Part shown: in pieces, positions 32,709 through 45,600 of the stretch
Layout: every line of letters starts with the position of its first letter
How positions within the stretch are numbered: position 1 is the first letter of the stretch
Assembly (NCBI GenBank): GCA_030248295.1
Contig: JASANH010000209.1
Location: 806,001 to 870,000, forward strand
Direction of reading: 5' to 3'
From: Mesodorylaimus sp. YZB2_4
Lineage: Eukaryota > Nematoda > Enoplea > Dorylaimida > Dorylaimidae
Length of the DNA: 64,000 bases
Made by a program: the position numbers and the translations under genes
Notes under the pieces: model-generated
What the model was told of the DNA's origin: nothing
Database searches by the model: none
Seen by the model: the letters and a program-made list of their open reading frames with translations, nothing else

Positions 32709-35700
32709 ATGTATCGAAATTTAGCGAAAGAATTTTGTCGTCGAGTATCATCTCCGACCCGATGGCGATCAGTGGCCAACGTGGCCTCATCGACGGCGGG
32801 TGCGGTCGCCAGCGGAACGTCATCATCGCCTTTACCTAGTTCATCGACCGTAAATATTTTAAGTTTATCAGCTCCTGGAAAGAAACGAAATTTGTACGGC
32901 AGTGGTGCCACAGCGGCGGTCATTTCTTCCGAGAAATCGTCGGCTAGCGTGGCAACGGCGGCTCCTTTGACGCCGCAGCAACAACAAGTGCGAAGTGTAG
33001 CGATGGCTAAATTGGCGGCCGAGCCATTTATGACCGGTACATCATCGGTGTACATCGAAGAAATGTATCAGTCGTGGTTAGAAGATCCTTCTAGCGTTCA
33101 CAAGGTAGGCCCTTCTTGTTGATAGGCGTATGTTGAGAGACACGAGAAAGACGAGATTAGCGGATCGATAAGATGATCGATTCGTAAAAGGCCAGCTTAA
33201 GTAGGACGCAGTGGAAAGTTGTGTGGTTTATTTCTATTGAGTGCTAGTCACACGGCATTTATGGCGTGGCGAGGGGGGAATGTGGGTCTTGGTCTTTCGT
33301 ACACTACCAGAGCAGGGCGTGGGCGGTGTGCTCGTTTACGTCGTCGTGATTCAGTCGTTGTGTACAAACGTCTGGTTACTACTCGTGAATGGGTTTGTTC
33401 GTCTGCTCGTTTTCACGCCCGTAACTAAGGAGGTTCATAGAAACGTCCTACCCGCCGTCTCTTCGTCTCTACAATACGGGCATTGAATTAGAGTTGGCAC
33501 AGTCACGGGTGGGTTTTTTCAAACGACGGCAAAGTCGAGTCCTCGTCTTGTCAATCACGCGATTGGATAATAAGACGATCCTGCTAGAAATTGACACAAC
33601 TTATGATTGAACTTTTCAAAGCGGCTAAAACTCGTTTTTTCGCTTTTCGTCGAGTTCAATTTTCTACCATTATCGCGCATGACCAAGTCGGTCTGTTCTG
33701 GCTGTCGCTCGCCGCCACGCCAGGGCGCTGCGCCCTAAAACGGAACTGCATGTGATGGCGAGTGGTGACGCAAGGAATCGTGATGACACGAAGGGGGCGA
33801 GAACAGTGGCTGAGGGAAATGCGCAATCAGACATGCGTCAGCACAGGCAGCTAAATAGGGCATATCGGCCTGGAAGGTACCGTTTTTCATCGTCTTGGCA
33901 CATTAGTGTGCGACAGCCTGGCGAAATGGCATCTGTTCAAACAGGGCTTTATTATCTTTTGCGTTTTTCACCCCATTGTTACCCAAATAACGGTAGGAAT
34001 TTGTACAATAGAAGCAAGCTAGCACCTGTCTGTGACGTCATTCTCCGCCCCTGTCCTGTCACAAGTACACGTGGTTTTTTTGGTGTAAATTCATAATTTT
34101 ATAATTTAAACTTTACAGAGTTGGGATTTATATTTTCGAAATGTGCAAGCCGGTTTGGAACCCGGTCAAGCTTATTCGCCACCACCCACGCTGGTGCCCG
34201 GGGTGGGTCGGGCGGCCATGCCGATGGCTATGCCAGCCGACGAGAAAACCATAGCCGACCATCTTAGCGTTCAATTAATTATTCGTAGTTTCCAGGTAAG
34301 GGCATGGTTGTTGGTTGGAGAGGGAAGGCGGTTGCTAGCTTGTGTATTTTAGACTCGTGGTCATAATATCGCTGATTTGGACCCGCTAGGTATCAATAGT
34401 GCTGATTTGGACGATACGATCCCGCCGGAATTGGAATTGACTACTTACGGATTGAGTATGTTTGATTCTGGCTATGTCCAGGATTGTAATTTAGGAAATT
34501 TAATTTATATTTTCAGGCGAAAAAGATTTGGACAGGGAATTTATATTACCTCGTAGTACGCACATCGGTGGTGAACGTAGTTCGCTTACGTTACGTGAAA
34601 TTTTGACGCGACTGAAGGTAAAGGGTTTTTTCGATTGTCTGGTAGCGAGAGCTTGCGGAGAGATTAGGGCTAGTTTAAAACCAGGCCTGGTACTCGAAGG
34701 TTTCTTGCGAGGTGGAACTATTACGCAATGAAATAGTCGTGGTTTAAAAGAAGTTGAGTGAGAATGAAGAGGGGGGGGCTCGGGCTGGTTTTGTATCCGT
34801 TCGTGCCTACCCGGGGTTTTGCACTAACGTCACCTCCTCGGCGGTTGGGCAACTTTAAAAGCACTAGAAGAATCTTTGGGAAACGGAACCTGACAAGCGG
34901 TGCTAAAATGCGCTGTATATTTTTTCTAGCATAAAACATGTTGAATTTAAGTTGGCGAACCCACCTTGGTGCAAATAATTAATGCAGCAAGTTGTGTGTT
35001 TTGGAGGACGAGAAGAGGGCTGGAAATAAGTGCATTTGGGACTTGGTGCAGAGCACGGAGAATGCACTGATAAAGTGCCTGCACGGGCAAAAAACCTTTG
35101 CAAGGGCAAGATGAGTGTGGAAATTGGAGACGAGGAAATGATTGACGGGTTTGTAACTGAATTCAGGCTCGCAATGGCGTCGCGAGCTGGGCAGGAGGGC
35201 GAAGATTTTTGGCGGCGGGGATGGTTCTGTCTGTGATTGCGCATTTTAACGGAAAAGCTTTTAATTTTTTTGTGAAAAAAAGATTCGAACATTTGAAACA
35301 TGTTTTCTTTCTACTGTCTGTCTAAAGGGCAAGAAAAACTACAGAGAAGCATGGGGTGGGCGTGTGGTAAAAACAGTTCGAGCAGGCAGTTAGCAAACCA
35401 GACAAATTATGAATGCAAGACAGGCTTGAAAATGGGAAAATTGTGGGAAGTTTCAAAATTTCAATCACCCGCCTTTTTTTGAGGTTAAAATTTTGGGAAA
35501 ATCAATTTTTAATGGATCAGATTTTGCAGAATCGCCCGTTCAAAGAAGGATGTCAGATTTTGCAAAATAGTGTGATCGAGGAAGGGTAATCATGCTGTAA
35601 ATCTGTGGAAGGAATCGAGATAATTCAAATTTTTATCTGAAACAATCGGGGGAACTCATTTTCCGCTCCTATAAACCCTGGTTCTAAGATGATCCTCTCT

Positions 35701-38700
35701 CACATGTGTCATGCTGTATTCATAGCCAAGCACTTTACAGCGCGCTCGAGGGCTAAGGAACACATAGATTGACAAAAACTTTTCACCCAGGCGGGAGTCG
35801 AACCCTCACCTGCAAAGTGTGAGAGGCAGACGCCTACCCTCTAGGCCACGACCCGGGCACCTCTGTTGGCTGAGATATATTTTCAAGTCTAGAAATGTTT
35901 GGAATGCCTTTTTAGAATATTTATTGCAATCACATCGGGCTGGAATACATGCACATAAATAATTTCGAGCAGCAGAATTGGATTCGAGAGCATTTCGAGG
36001 CTCCGCGAGTCATGGACTTGTCCCACGATCAGAAGAAAGTGCTGTTCAAACGATTGATTAGGTCGACGAGGTAAGGATGGGCGGGTGGCTGGATAGTGAC
36101 CGGGGGTTAGTCTTTCCCGGGTCGGGGATGGGGCCGTCGATCTGTTCAGTCCTTGATCTGGACATGTTGTGGAAACTTCATGAAGTTCACCCTGTAAGCC
36201 TTCTTTTGCGGATTAGCAGGGAGACAAGAACAGTTTAAACCTGGCGTAGTTATTATCTGGATATGGGGAGTCAAACATTTGCAGGATGGAGGAATATATT
36301 ATTTTTAAATTTCCAGATTTGAAGAATTTTTGGCGAAAAAATGGCCGTCTGAGAAACGGTTTGGTTTGGAAGGGTGCGAGATTTTGATCCCGGCCATGAA
36401 GCAGATAATCGATCGGGCGTCGTCGCTGGGCGTGGAGAGTTTTGTGATCGGGATGCCGCATCGTGGTCGATTGAACGTGTTGGCCAATGTGTGTCGTCAG
36501 CCGTTGGACTCGTTGCTGACCCAGTTCAGCGCGTTGGAGGCGGCCGACGAGGGCAGCGGGGATGTCAAGTACCATTTGGGCGTGTGTATCGATCGATTGA
36601 ATAGGCAGTCGCAGAAACGCGTCCGATTGTCGTTGTGCGCCAATCCATCGCATTTGGAAGCCGTCGATCCGGTGGTGCAAGGCAAGACCAGGGCCGAACA
36701 GTTCTATCGGGGCGATCACGAGGGTGGCAAGGTCATGAGCATGCTGCTGCACGGCGACGCCGCCTTCGCTGGCCAGGGCGTCGTGTTCGAAACGTTTCAT
36801 TTGAGCGAGCTGCCGGAATACACGTGTCACGGATCGGTCCATATCGTGGTCAATAATCAGGTGAGCAAGGGCCAGGAGATGATGGATTTCTGGCTGAGAT
36901 GTTGGCTACTTGTGAATTTCAGATTGGTTTCACGACGGATCCTCGTTTCTCTCGTTCGTCCCCGTATTGCACTGATGTGGCGCGTGTGGTCAATTGTCCC
37001 ATTTTTCACGTGAATGCCGACGATCCTGAAGCCGTTATGCACGTTTGCAATGTGGCTGCCGAATGGCGACAACGGTTCAAAAAAGATGTGGTTATCGATT
37101 TGGTGAGAAAATTTCTTTTTTGTTAGGGGCGAATAGTGAAGGGGGTTCGATTTTTCCAGGTTTCGTATCGTCGTCACGGACACAACGAGTTGGACGAACC
37201 GGCTTTCACGCAGCCTCTCATGTACCAGCGTATTCGGCACATGAAGACCGTACTCGATCAGTACAAGGAGAGCATCGTCAAACAGAACGTGGCCAGCGAT
37301 CAGTATGTGCAGGTGAGATGGGGCAGTGCATTGGTCAGTGACTGTCGTTTCTGACAATGCTTGGGCTTGTAGGAAGAATTAACCAAGTACAGCAAAATCT
37401 TGGAAGAAGCGTACGAGAAGGCCAACAAGGAGACGTATGTTCGTAATCGTGATTGGTTGGATTCGCCGTGGGATGGTGAGAAAAATGGAGTTTTGAAAAC
37501 TTCTTTGGCGAAATTGTAATTTTTTTTAGATTTTTTCAAACGCCGCGATCCATTGCGCATATTGGATACGGGCATTCCCGAGGAGACGATGCAGTACATC
37601 GGCAAGGCGTTCAGTAGTGTGCCCGATGGGTTCACCATTCACCCTGGTCTGGCTCGTACTCTCAAACAACGCGCCGATATGGTCAAACAGCGCGTGGCCG
37701 ATTGGTCGTTCGGTGAAGCGTTCGCCTTCGGGTCGCTGATGAAAGACGGTGTTCACGTGCGGCTGAGTGGACAGGACGTCGAGCGGGGCACGTTCAGTCA
37801 TCGGCATCATATTCTGCACGATCAAAAAGTGGATAGGAAAACGTGGGTGGCCCTGAATAATTTGTACCCTGATCAGGTGAAACGAGGGAGGCTTTAGCAA
37901 GATTATTGTTATGGCATTGGCTGCTTTTCAGGCCCCGTACACGGTGTGCAACAGTTCGTTGTCGGAGTATGGCGTGCTGGGATTCGAACTGGGTTACTCG
38001 TTGACCAATCCCAACTCGCTGGTGATTTGGGAGGCGCAGTTTGGCGATTTCTCCAACACGGCTCAGTGTATTATCGACCAGTTCATTAGCAGGTGAGTGC
38101 CGATGGCGGGGCGGGGGATGCGTTGTTGAGGCTTGGTTGTGGTTTCAGTGGTCAAGTCAAGTGGATTCGGCAGACTGGCCTGGTCATGCTCTTGCCGCAC
38201 GGGTACGAAGGTATGGGGCCGGAACACAGCTCGGCCAGGCCTGAACGCTTTTTGCAAATGTGCACGGACGACGAGGAGTACATGGTGGTAAGTGGGAGGA
38301 GGGGGTTTGTGATGGGCGGCTGGTCGACGTCCCCCACTTTAGCCTGATAGTCCGACGTTCGAGGCGCAGCAGTTGTACGATGCTAATTGGATCGTGGCCA
38401 ATTGCACGACGCCAGCCAACCTCTTCCATTTGCTTCGGCGTCAGGTGATCATGCCTTTCCGCAAGCCGGTGAGTGGTTGTTGGTTTCGAGTGGTTGCGCT
38501 ACTCGACTCGGTGCTTTTATTGTTCGTTTAGCTGGTTGTTATGACGCCGAAAAGTTTGCTGCGTCATCCGGACGCGCGATCGCCGTTTGACGATTTCCTC
38601 GAGGGCAGTCGTTTCCAACGTGTCATTTTGGATTCGGGAGCGGCCTCGAAAAATGCGGAACGTGTGGAACGTTTGGTGTTTTGCACTGGTAAACTCTATT

Positions 38701-39793
38701 ACGAATTGGCCAAAGAACGTTCGGCCCACGGCTTGGATGAGAAGATTGCAATTTTGCGCGTGGAACAAGTAAGCTGGCGTTTGTTGCGTGTGCGACCGAG
38801 GCCACGAGTGTGGCTTGTGTTTTAGATCAGTCCGTTCCCGTTCGATGTGGTCAGTAACGAAATCAAAAAGTACCCGAATGCGCAGATCATTTGGGCCCAA
38901 GAAGAGCACAAGAACCAGGGCGCCTGGGCCTACGTCCAACCGCGTTTCATGACGGCTTTGAAAGGCACTGGCACTGATCGCAAAATCAAGTAAGTTGTGA
39001 GGGTTGGACGGAGGGAAGGCAGGCTCCTGGTCCTTTGAAATAGTCTTCAAGGCGTCCTCTGCGCAGTGAGATAGGACTGCGTCTAGCCAGGATTGTCTAT
39101 GCTGCTTGGTACGGGGTAGTGATCAGCTTATGAAGTGGAGCCTGCTTTATGGAGGAGGCATGCCCTGAAAACGTGAAGGTTCAGGGGTGAGGTCTGTGAG
39201 CAGAACAGTGCGATAATCCTACAATGAGGAGGGAATCGGGGTTCGAGTCCCGCTCATTGGTCGTCAAGTATCGAGCATGTGTCAATTTGGTACCGCGGGC
39301 CCATTCCCATGTTTTTAGTAAGACCCAAAGGGGGATGGTTGTCTACGCCCTGTGCAACTTTGTAGCCTACCAAGCCTGAGAATGCCCTTTGTAAGGCATG
39401 TTTGTAAAAACTTGATGGTTGAGGGGTGAGGTCAATGGGTGGCACAGTGCGATAAGCGAGGAAGGAAGGGGATCTGGGTTCGAGTCCTGCTCATTGGTCA
39501 ATTGTTGATCATGTATCACCCTTTTCGCGGGTCTCTTCCCATGTTTTCTGTGAGACCCCAGGTGGTTGGGGTTACCCCCAACCCTCCCCCAACCCTCTTG
39601 GGCCCTCAGTTTTGTAGCTGACCAAGCCCGATGGGCCCACTGTTTGGCTAATGGCAGCTGTGGTTTCAGGTACGCTGGGCGCGCCCCTGCTGCGGCGCCT
39701 GCCACTGGCAACAAGTACCAGCACTACATGGAGCAGCGGCAAGTAATCTCGGACACACTGAATGTGAAGATGTCGAACAAGAAGGCTCACTAG
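32709..39793 (+). CDS. OGDH: 2-oxoglutarate dehydrogenase E1 component
   Basis: The thiamine-diphosphate-dependent E1 of the mitochondrial 2-oxoglutarate dehydrogenase complex; it decarboxylates 2-oxoglutarate in the TCA cycle. Sixteen exons: 32709-33104, 34119-34295, 34353-34455, 34517-34617, 35916-36070, 36317-36860, 36923-37102, 37160-37312, 37373-37475, 37530-37876, 37932-38092, 38149-38287, 38343-38468, 38532-38768, 38826-38989, 39670-39793; 1069 residues with every junction in phase. The N terminus is basic and Ser-rich, as in a mitochondrial presequence, then [12 protein letters not shown], the usual start of the E1 N-terminal region. Core motifs are [46 protein letters not shown] (ThDP/Mg site), [34 protein letters not shown] and EEHKNQGAW. 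Slightly longer than the vertebrate enzyme, mostly in the presequence region. AATAAA lies at 40087. Confidence 0.98.
35700..35865 (-). repeat. tRNA-derived SINE, copy 2
   Basis: On the minus strand: GTGGCCTAGAGGGTAGGCGT (A-box), then GCCTCTCAC, GAGGGTTCGACTCCCGCC (B-box), then TGTCAATCTATGTGTTCC, TTAGCCCTCGAG and GTGCTTGGCTATGA. It matches copies 1 and 3 in head and body. It lies in OGDH intron 4. Confidence 0.8.
39180..39665 (+). repeat. Two tandem ~235-bp tRNA-like units in OGDH intron 15
   Basis: Both units share GGGGTGAGGTC, CACAGTGCGATAA (or a close variant), GGGTTCGAGTCC(C/T)GCTCATTGGTC (B-box), TTCCCATGTTTT, AAGACCC or GAGACCC, and TTTGTAGC(C/T). They occupy most of the last OGDH intron, ending at the acceptor before exon 16. 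Confidence 0.75.
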
Positions 39794-40292
39794 GCGTTTC
39801 TTGTGCACATGCGCGTGTGCTAAGCAAGCGAGATACGATATTAACTGAGCCTGGATCCTTTGCTTTTTTCAATTGTAAGCGGACAAATGTGATTACTAAC
39901 ACTGGCTGTAGGATATGCAAGATATGATTGCTTTAAGCTAGAGCTTTGCTGTGGCACCCGTATGCTAGCAAGAAATGGCCGCCTGTACATGTGCCGCCCA
40001 TGTCTTACGCGCGGCGTGCGATTGTGTCGAGTGTGCTCGGAATGGTTTTTATGGTACAGTACTTTGTTGTAGTGTGTTCTCAGATAAATAAAGGCTGGTT
40101 TTGGATGTGCGAGGCAGGGTCGTGGATTCTAGGCGTGCATGCCTACACGGGCATGTGGCGACGAAGAGTGTGGGAACCGGTTCCTCTCCGCCACCCACAT
40201 TCGGAGCGGGTGTGCGAGGCCGAGTGCTCGACGTGTTTGCATGTAAGACGGTCGGGTGTTGTACTGATGCTGGTACGAAAGGGAAGGAGAAA
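39794..40292. other. OGDH 3' UTR and short intergenic gap
   Basis: OGDH ends at 39793 and AATAAA is at 40087. The next gene starts at 40293. The frame of that gene is open upstream to 40101, but the first ATG there would lie before the polyadenylation signal, so I prefer the ATG at 40293. Confidence 0.5.
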
Positions 40293-42053
40293 ATGTTGGA
40301 AGTGGTATCGAGTAGGGCGGTGGGTGGCCAGTGGATGTTCTACACTCACCCGTCCCCCCAAGCTTACTGGACAAACCCTGACCACGAGCGGGCGGCTGGT
40401 GGCTTCCAGCACAGCGAGTTATTGCGAGTCATGTCCTCGTTGGCCAAATTCGAGTGCGCCCTGTCGCTCATATCGATAGTGGAGGGCGTGGTGTCGCACT
40501 GGCAGGCCCCCGCGTGGATGAAGGACGAGGGGGCCAGCGACGAGTTGCGGGGCCTGTGCCTGACCAGCACGCTGGCGGGCTGTGCGGGACTGGTCAGTTC
40601 GGTGGTGGGACTGTGGGCGGTCGGTCGGTACAGGTGGAAGTGCCTGATGGTGGCCTACCTGGTCACGGCCATCCTCTCCTCGGTCGCCTTCCTCCTACTT
40701 ATTATTCACTGTGGAATATGGCTGGCCAGGGCCCAGGAGATCAGGGGAAAACACCCCGTCAAGGTCTTGGTCGCTCTCGTCCTCCTCTTGGCTGTGGCTT
40801 TAGGTAAGGAACATGGGTGGTGGGCTATCTGACAGGGGCTGGGGTCCTTGGGAATACCCTGGCACATACCAATGTAACCTCAGGCCGTGGCGAGTGGGGG
40901 AGAGTATTGGTTGGAACACGCCAACCTCCTGGGGTGATGTTTCTAGGGCGTGTATAGTCGCCAGACTAACCTGCCTTCTGTCGGAGTTTTGGTCCCGTCG
41001 ACTTCGGTCAGCCACACTCTCTCCTACGCCTGCCTGTGCACAGTTATGTAATGTCTGGGACTGGTCACCCCAGGGCAATCAATATCATCCTGACGCCCGC
41101 AGTCGAGCCTCCATAGTCTGGAGTGAATAGCGGGGAATAATCGATTGGTTTGGCAAGGTGCAGTCCGCCCGCTTAGACTGACCCTTTGGGTTAACCCCAT
41201 GGAGGTCAGTTTGTAAAAATCATAAGGCCCCCAGCCAGCAGGCGCTGCCACTGGGGACATGGGAACTGGAGCAGAAGACTGCTGGACAGGGCTTGACGGG
41301 GAGACTGGACGCCATGGTGTCGAACAAAACAGGTGGTGAAGCAGTCCTGCCTCCGTCCTTCTCAGAACAAATCCGTTAACGGAGGACGTGTAACCAGCAT
41401 TCCTGGCGGTCGGAAGATGGATACGTCCCTTGGCTGCGAGACGTCAACCTCTTCGGTCGATGTTTCTAGGGCAGGTATAGTCGCGAGACTTGCCATTCTC
41501 CACTCGGAGTTTCCTGCCGGACTCTGGAGTTTCTCCACTCGGACTTTGGCCTCGACTGGGTGCGCAGAGGGAAGAGTGGACTGGTGAAACAGGGCCTGGG
41601 GTCCGAGCCCTACTGGTGCACAGGTTGGGCATGAAGTGGGTGCAGTCAGTGTGGTGGTAGGGACACATTCCATCGTAGCCAGTTTCCCGTGGAGTAGAAT
41701 CCAATGATGGAGTGTCAGCAAGCATGTGACGAGGCCGTGTCATCATTTCAGGCGTATGCTTTATTGTCAGCGCGAGTTTTATTTGCCATTTATGGGCACG
41801 AAGGAGTAAACATCGCAAGCATCGTTCTTTCAGGCCAGTCAACGTAAGTGCATGGAATGTTTCTCGTCTCCACCCTAAACATCCCCCTTGGTTTCAGGTA
41901 CCCGCCGCCTTCGCAGTGCCGAATCCGTTCATAGGATTTGGTCCAGTTCATGGCGTGATGGGCCCCCCGACTCACCCAGCCCTCGTGGCACCCGAATCGA
42001 AGGAGGTGGCAGTGGTCGAGTACCACGTTTGCACTAGTCAGTGTCAGCATTGA
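40293..42053 (+). CDS. Small four-helix membrane protein, unknown
   Basis: Not assigned to a family. Exons 40293-40803, 41752-41843 and 41898-42053 give 252 residues in phase. Hydrophobic segments are CALSLISIVEGVVSHW (about 53-70), LAGCAGLVSSVVGLWAVG (about 91-110), MVAYLVTAILSSVAFLLLII (about 117-140) and VLVALVLLLAVALGVCFIVSASFIC (about 157-182, spanning the exon 1-2 junction). A very basic segment (RRSKHRKHRSFR) follows the last helix, then a Pro/Val-rich cytosolic tail ending VCTSQCQH. The four-helix layout with a long C tail resembles tetraspan/MARVEL-like topologies, but no CCG tetraspanin motif is visible. AATAAA lies at about 42,272. Start choice: the ATG at 40293 lies past the OGDH polyadenylation signal. 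Confidence 0.75.
40885..41040 (-). repeat. Hairpin element, diverged inverted copy
   Basis: Plus-strand blocks GGGGGAGAGTATTGG, CCTGGGGTGATGTTTC and GTATAGTCGCCAGACT, then TCTCTCCTACGCCTGCC, follow the family order with many changes. A further copy is at about 41,385-41,495 (GACGTCAACC, GGTCGATGTTTC, GGTATAGTCGCGAGACTTGCC). Both are in intron 1 of the four-helix membrane protein gene. Confidence 0.6.
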
Positions 42054-42639
42054 TGTACTTTGTGTATTTGACTCGTATCGATTGGTGGCAGAGTAAATTA
42101 TCGGCAGTAGACAATCGAGTTATCCATCTGCTCCTAGGCTCATCGTCAGGGTACCAAAGGGTCGAGGTTCAAGTCGCGCCCAGGACAAATATTTTTGAAC
42201 TTTTTCTCCGATTCAAATCCTAGCACCACTTCCTGGCTGGCCCATTGCAACATATATTGGCAGTTTATTTAAATAAAAAACCTTGAAACGCCAAGAATCC
42301 TCTGGCTTCAAAAACCAACCGGCAGCCGAACGAAAAAGTGGATACAGCTTGTGGACTGGCGGCTGTTGGGGATGTGAGTGCAATCAATCTTTGCAAAGAA
42401 GGATCTTTGTTCTTAACAATCGTAGGTGCCTGGTCGAGTAATGTTAGCTCGGCACGAATGACTTGCAAATAAAGCAAACACGGCCACGGCCTACTCCGCC
42501 TCCTCCCTCCCGCTCATAGGCTCGGTGTTAAGCTAATGCCAATAAGAAAGAGTGACTGCTCGTCGTTGCTTTTATCGCCCAACCATATAAAACCTGGCCA
42601 TTTCGGTCCGCGCACCATCGTTGGCTCGGCCTGGTGGCA
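42054..42639. other. 3' UTR and intergenic gap
   Basis: The gap contains the AATAAA of the four-helix gene at about 42,272, a plus-strand B-box-like GGTCGAGGTTCAAGTCGCGCC at about 42,155, and the probable promoter of the ligand gene. Nothing else is recognised. Confidence 0.5.
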
Positions 42640-45600
42640 ATGCGAGTTCACACAATTCTCCTGGCCCATGTCCTGGTCCTTATTCGGATGGCCAGTGTCC
42701 AAGGATGCGAGTCGGCGACAAGGAGTACGCGGGAGAAATATCAGCGATCGGAGGTGGTGTTGGTGGCACGATTCAGGGGATTCCTACCCAACCAGACCAA
42801 TCCTAGGGTCATGTTAATTGCGGACTTTTCCATTGGGGATGTCCTCAAACAGTCTCCTCTTCATATTCCGGCCAGCTCCACTCTCAGACTGCCCCTCTAC
42901 AACGGACACGCTTCGTTCTCTCTCAGCGTATGGTGCATGAGTCACAGGACTCTGACACCCGACCAGCAGTACGTGCTGTTCCTGAGGAGTGCGCATGGGC
43001 AGCTGAGGAACAGTTACGTGCCCGAGAAATGGACCTCCCAGGTCAGGAGGATTGTGGACGCGGTGAATGCCAGTATGGACTCGAGGACAGGTGAGCACTG
43101 CTGGCGTCATGAAATCTCATCTGGGTGACCTGGCTGGTTGAGTAGGTCTTCCTTGGTGGGGTGTCCACGTAAACAAAGTTGGTGGCTGATCCTCATCTCG
43201 CAGAGACAAATATTGTATGCCCTCTAAACATGGAGTGGCCAAACAATGACTGATTGCGTTGCAGTCGCAAAGTTGATGCGTCTTCTAATCCTATCCGGTT
43301 GACCTGGCTGCTAAAGTCGGTCTTCCGATGCTGGGTGGCTGACCGCCCTCATGCGTGGACATGTGAGCTAACAGTGACTGATTACATTTCAGTCACAAAA
43401 TGATTTCGACTGATCGCAGATCCTGCGATCATCTGGATCATCTGATCACAAATCATCAGATCACAGATCATCTGATCACCTATGTGATATCTAAATGGAC
43501 CCAAATCCCAAGTTGATCTGCATCTGCATCTACTCACCGATCCATGTCAGACTCTAGACATGCTGATTACGTAGCAGTCACGAAATGATTCTTACAGACA
43601 GATCATCTGATGATCACTGATCAGCTGATCACCAATGTGATTTCAAAAAAGCCCCAAATTCCAAGTGGATTTGCATTGAAAATCCTGTCAGTCTGCCTAC
43701 TAATCCATACCAGACCAGACCATCACAGACTCTAGACAGACTGATTACTTTGCGGTCGCAACTTCTACGACGATGGCCGCCACGCAAGGCCAGTCGGGGC
43801 AGCTAGTGTTTCTAAGAATAGAGCCCAAAGAGTTACGAGGGACCCAAACAGACAGGTTTGCCAAAAGGATCAAAGAGTGTGGATGGCAAAGCTAACAAGT
43901 TGGTGACTGGGGAGTCAGTCGTCGAACGGGTGTCAGTCCGCCCTTTGATCACTCGACTACTCACTCACGCCTCCTTCGCCCGCTTACGTACATAAGAATG
44001 ATAAAATGTAGGGCGTACAATTCAAGCGGGCTCGCCATGCTCGTCATAAATCTTACAAAATATTCCGGGAAGGCTCTACTTTTCATATTTTAACTGCGCC
44101 AAGGCAATAAATCTGTGCGAGGGCGGGCGAGGATTGTTGATATTGCAATCCAGCTTCTCAACCAGCCGCGTGACGCAGGCTCGGGTTCGAGAACAAGTGC
44201 TACTTATAAGGCGCCCAGGCCCGTGTCGACAGTCGGCGCTGTACAGGCCGGGCGAGTGTTGACGGTAGAGTCGACTCGTCATTCATTCACTGGGCGACTG
44301 GCTGTGCGGGCGGGTGTCTAGGACGAGTGTGAACTAATTCCATCCAAACTCGCTTGACCTTGTAGAAATGACACAAATGGCCGACATTGTTGTGCCTCCC
44401 GTTTTCGAATTGGACTTGGATTTTGGTAAGTGACTGTCCAGCGAGTTGTGCCTGGCCAAACAGGACTCGTGTGTTTCAGACAATTTGGATCAGTCGTTGA
44501 AGAGAGCCGAGATGGAGAGGGGCACAGAGGCCCATTTGCGGTGCACGGTCAAAGGAGAGGCCCACGAGGAGCCTGATTTGTCCTGGCTTCATAACGGGGC
44601 CCCGCTGGCCGTCGATGGGGCCCATGTGCGGGTGCAGAATGATAACCAGAGGTACTGCGTCGTGGTTTTGTGAGGCCACCAGACGGGCCAATCAGGGAGC
44701 ACGTCCTGGGAAAGGGGTAGGGAAAATCCAGACCAGACCATCACAGACTGATTACTTTGCGGTCACAAAATGATTCTTACTCATCACTGACCAGCACAGG
44801 ACCTATCAGGGGCTGGCCGCAGCGGAAGTATGATCCATCTAAGGCCACCGCCCGTCTTATCAGTTGTGCTGGCGCCGACCTACTTGTCTTATCACTGGCT
44901 CCAAACATTTTATTGCCTTACAAGGCAGTAAAGTCGGCTGCGAGGCAACTGAGGGACTGATGCAACAGTAATTTAGGCAAGGTGCGCCTGTTCTCACGTC
45001 GACTCGTCGTCGAATGAATGAGTCGGCATTTTTTCTTGTAAAAAATGTGTCTGGAAATGCTTGATCCCTTTTCATCGGGCCGCCATCCGTCTGGTGTGGG
45101 TGGGAAGTAGGCTACTATTTGGAGGGTCTTAGTCACGGCGTTGTCTCGTCAAAGGAATGTGAGTAGTGCCAATTTGTTTATTCTGCACATACCTGCCTCA
45201 TACTTGGCGCCAATCCACAATGTACTCAGGAAATAACCGATTCATCATCCCCCCCACAGGAGGGCGCGTGGGTTCGGCTAACAAAAATGTAGACACGCTG
45301 ACCATTTTTTCTTAAATTTGTAAGATCATTAGAATATGACGAAAAAACTTGACTCACCCACGCACAGGGCGGACCCGCGTGCGAACTAGATCAGAGGAGG
45401 GTTTTAGTCGAACTTTAGAACTCATTGACGTAATCGAGACTCGCCTGGACTGGAATTTTAAATATGTACTAAACGAAAAAAGTTTTATTTTTTCAGGTTG
45501 ATATCAAATTTGAAATTGAGCAGTAACTACGCGAGTAAAGGAGGCGTGTTCGAGTGCGGTGCAAGACGCAAATCAGATTCGAGATACTATTTTTCTAAAT

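Noticed and set aside
40101..40292. N-terminal extension of the four-helix membrane protein to 40101
   Set aside because: The extended peptide is Gly/Arg-rich without family signal and begins next to the OGDH polyadenylation signal. The ATG at 40293 is a better start.
43420..43645. Regular palindromic repeats considered as a CRISPR array
   Set aside because: The repeats are diverged and have no uniform spacers, and the context is an animal intron. The other arrays at 16.1 kb, 46 kb and 60.7 kb are also spacerless tandem repeats.
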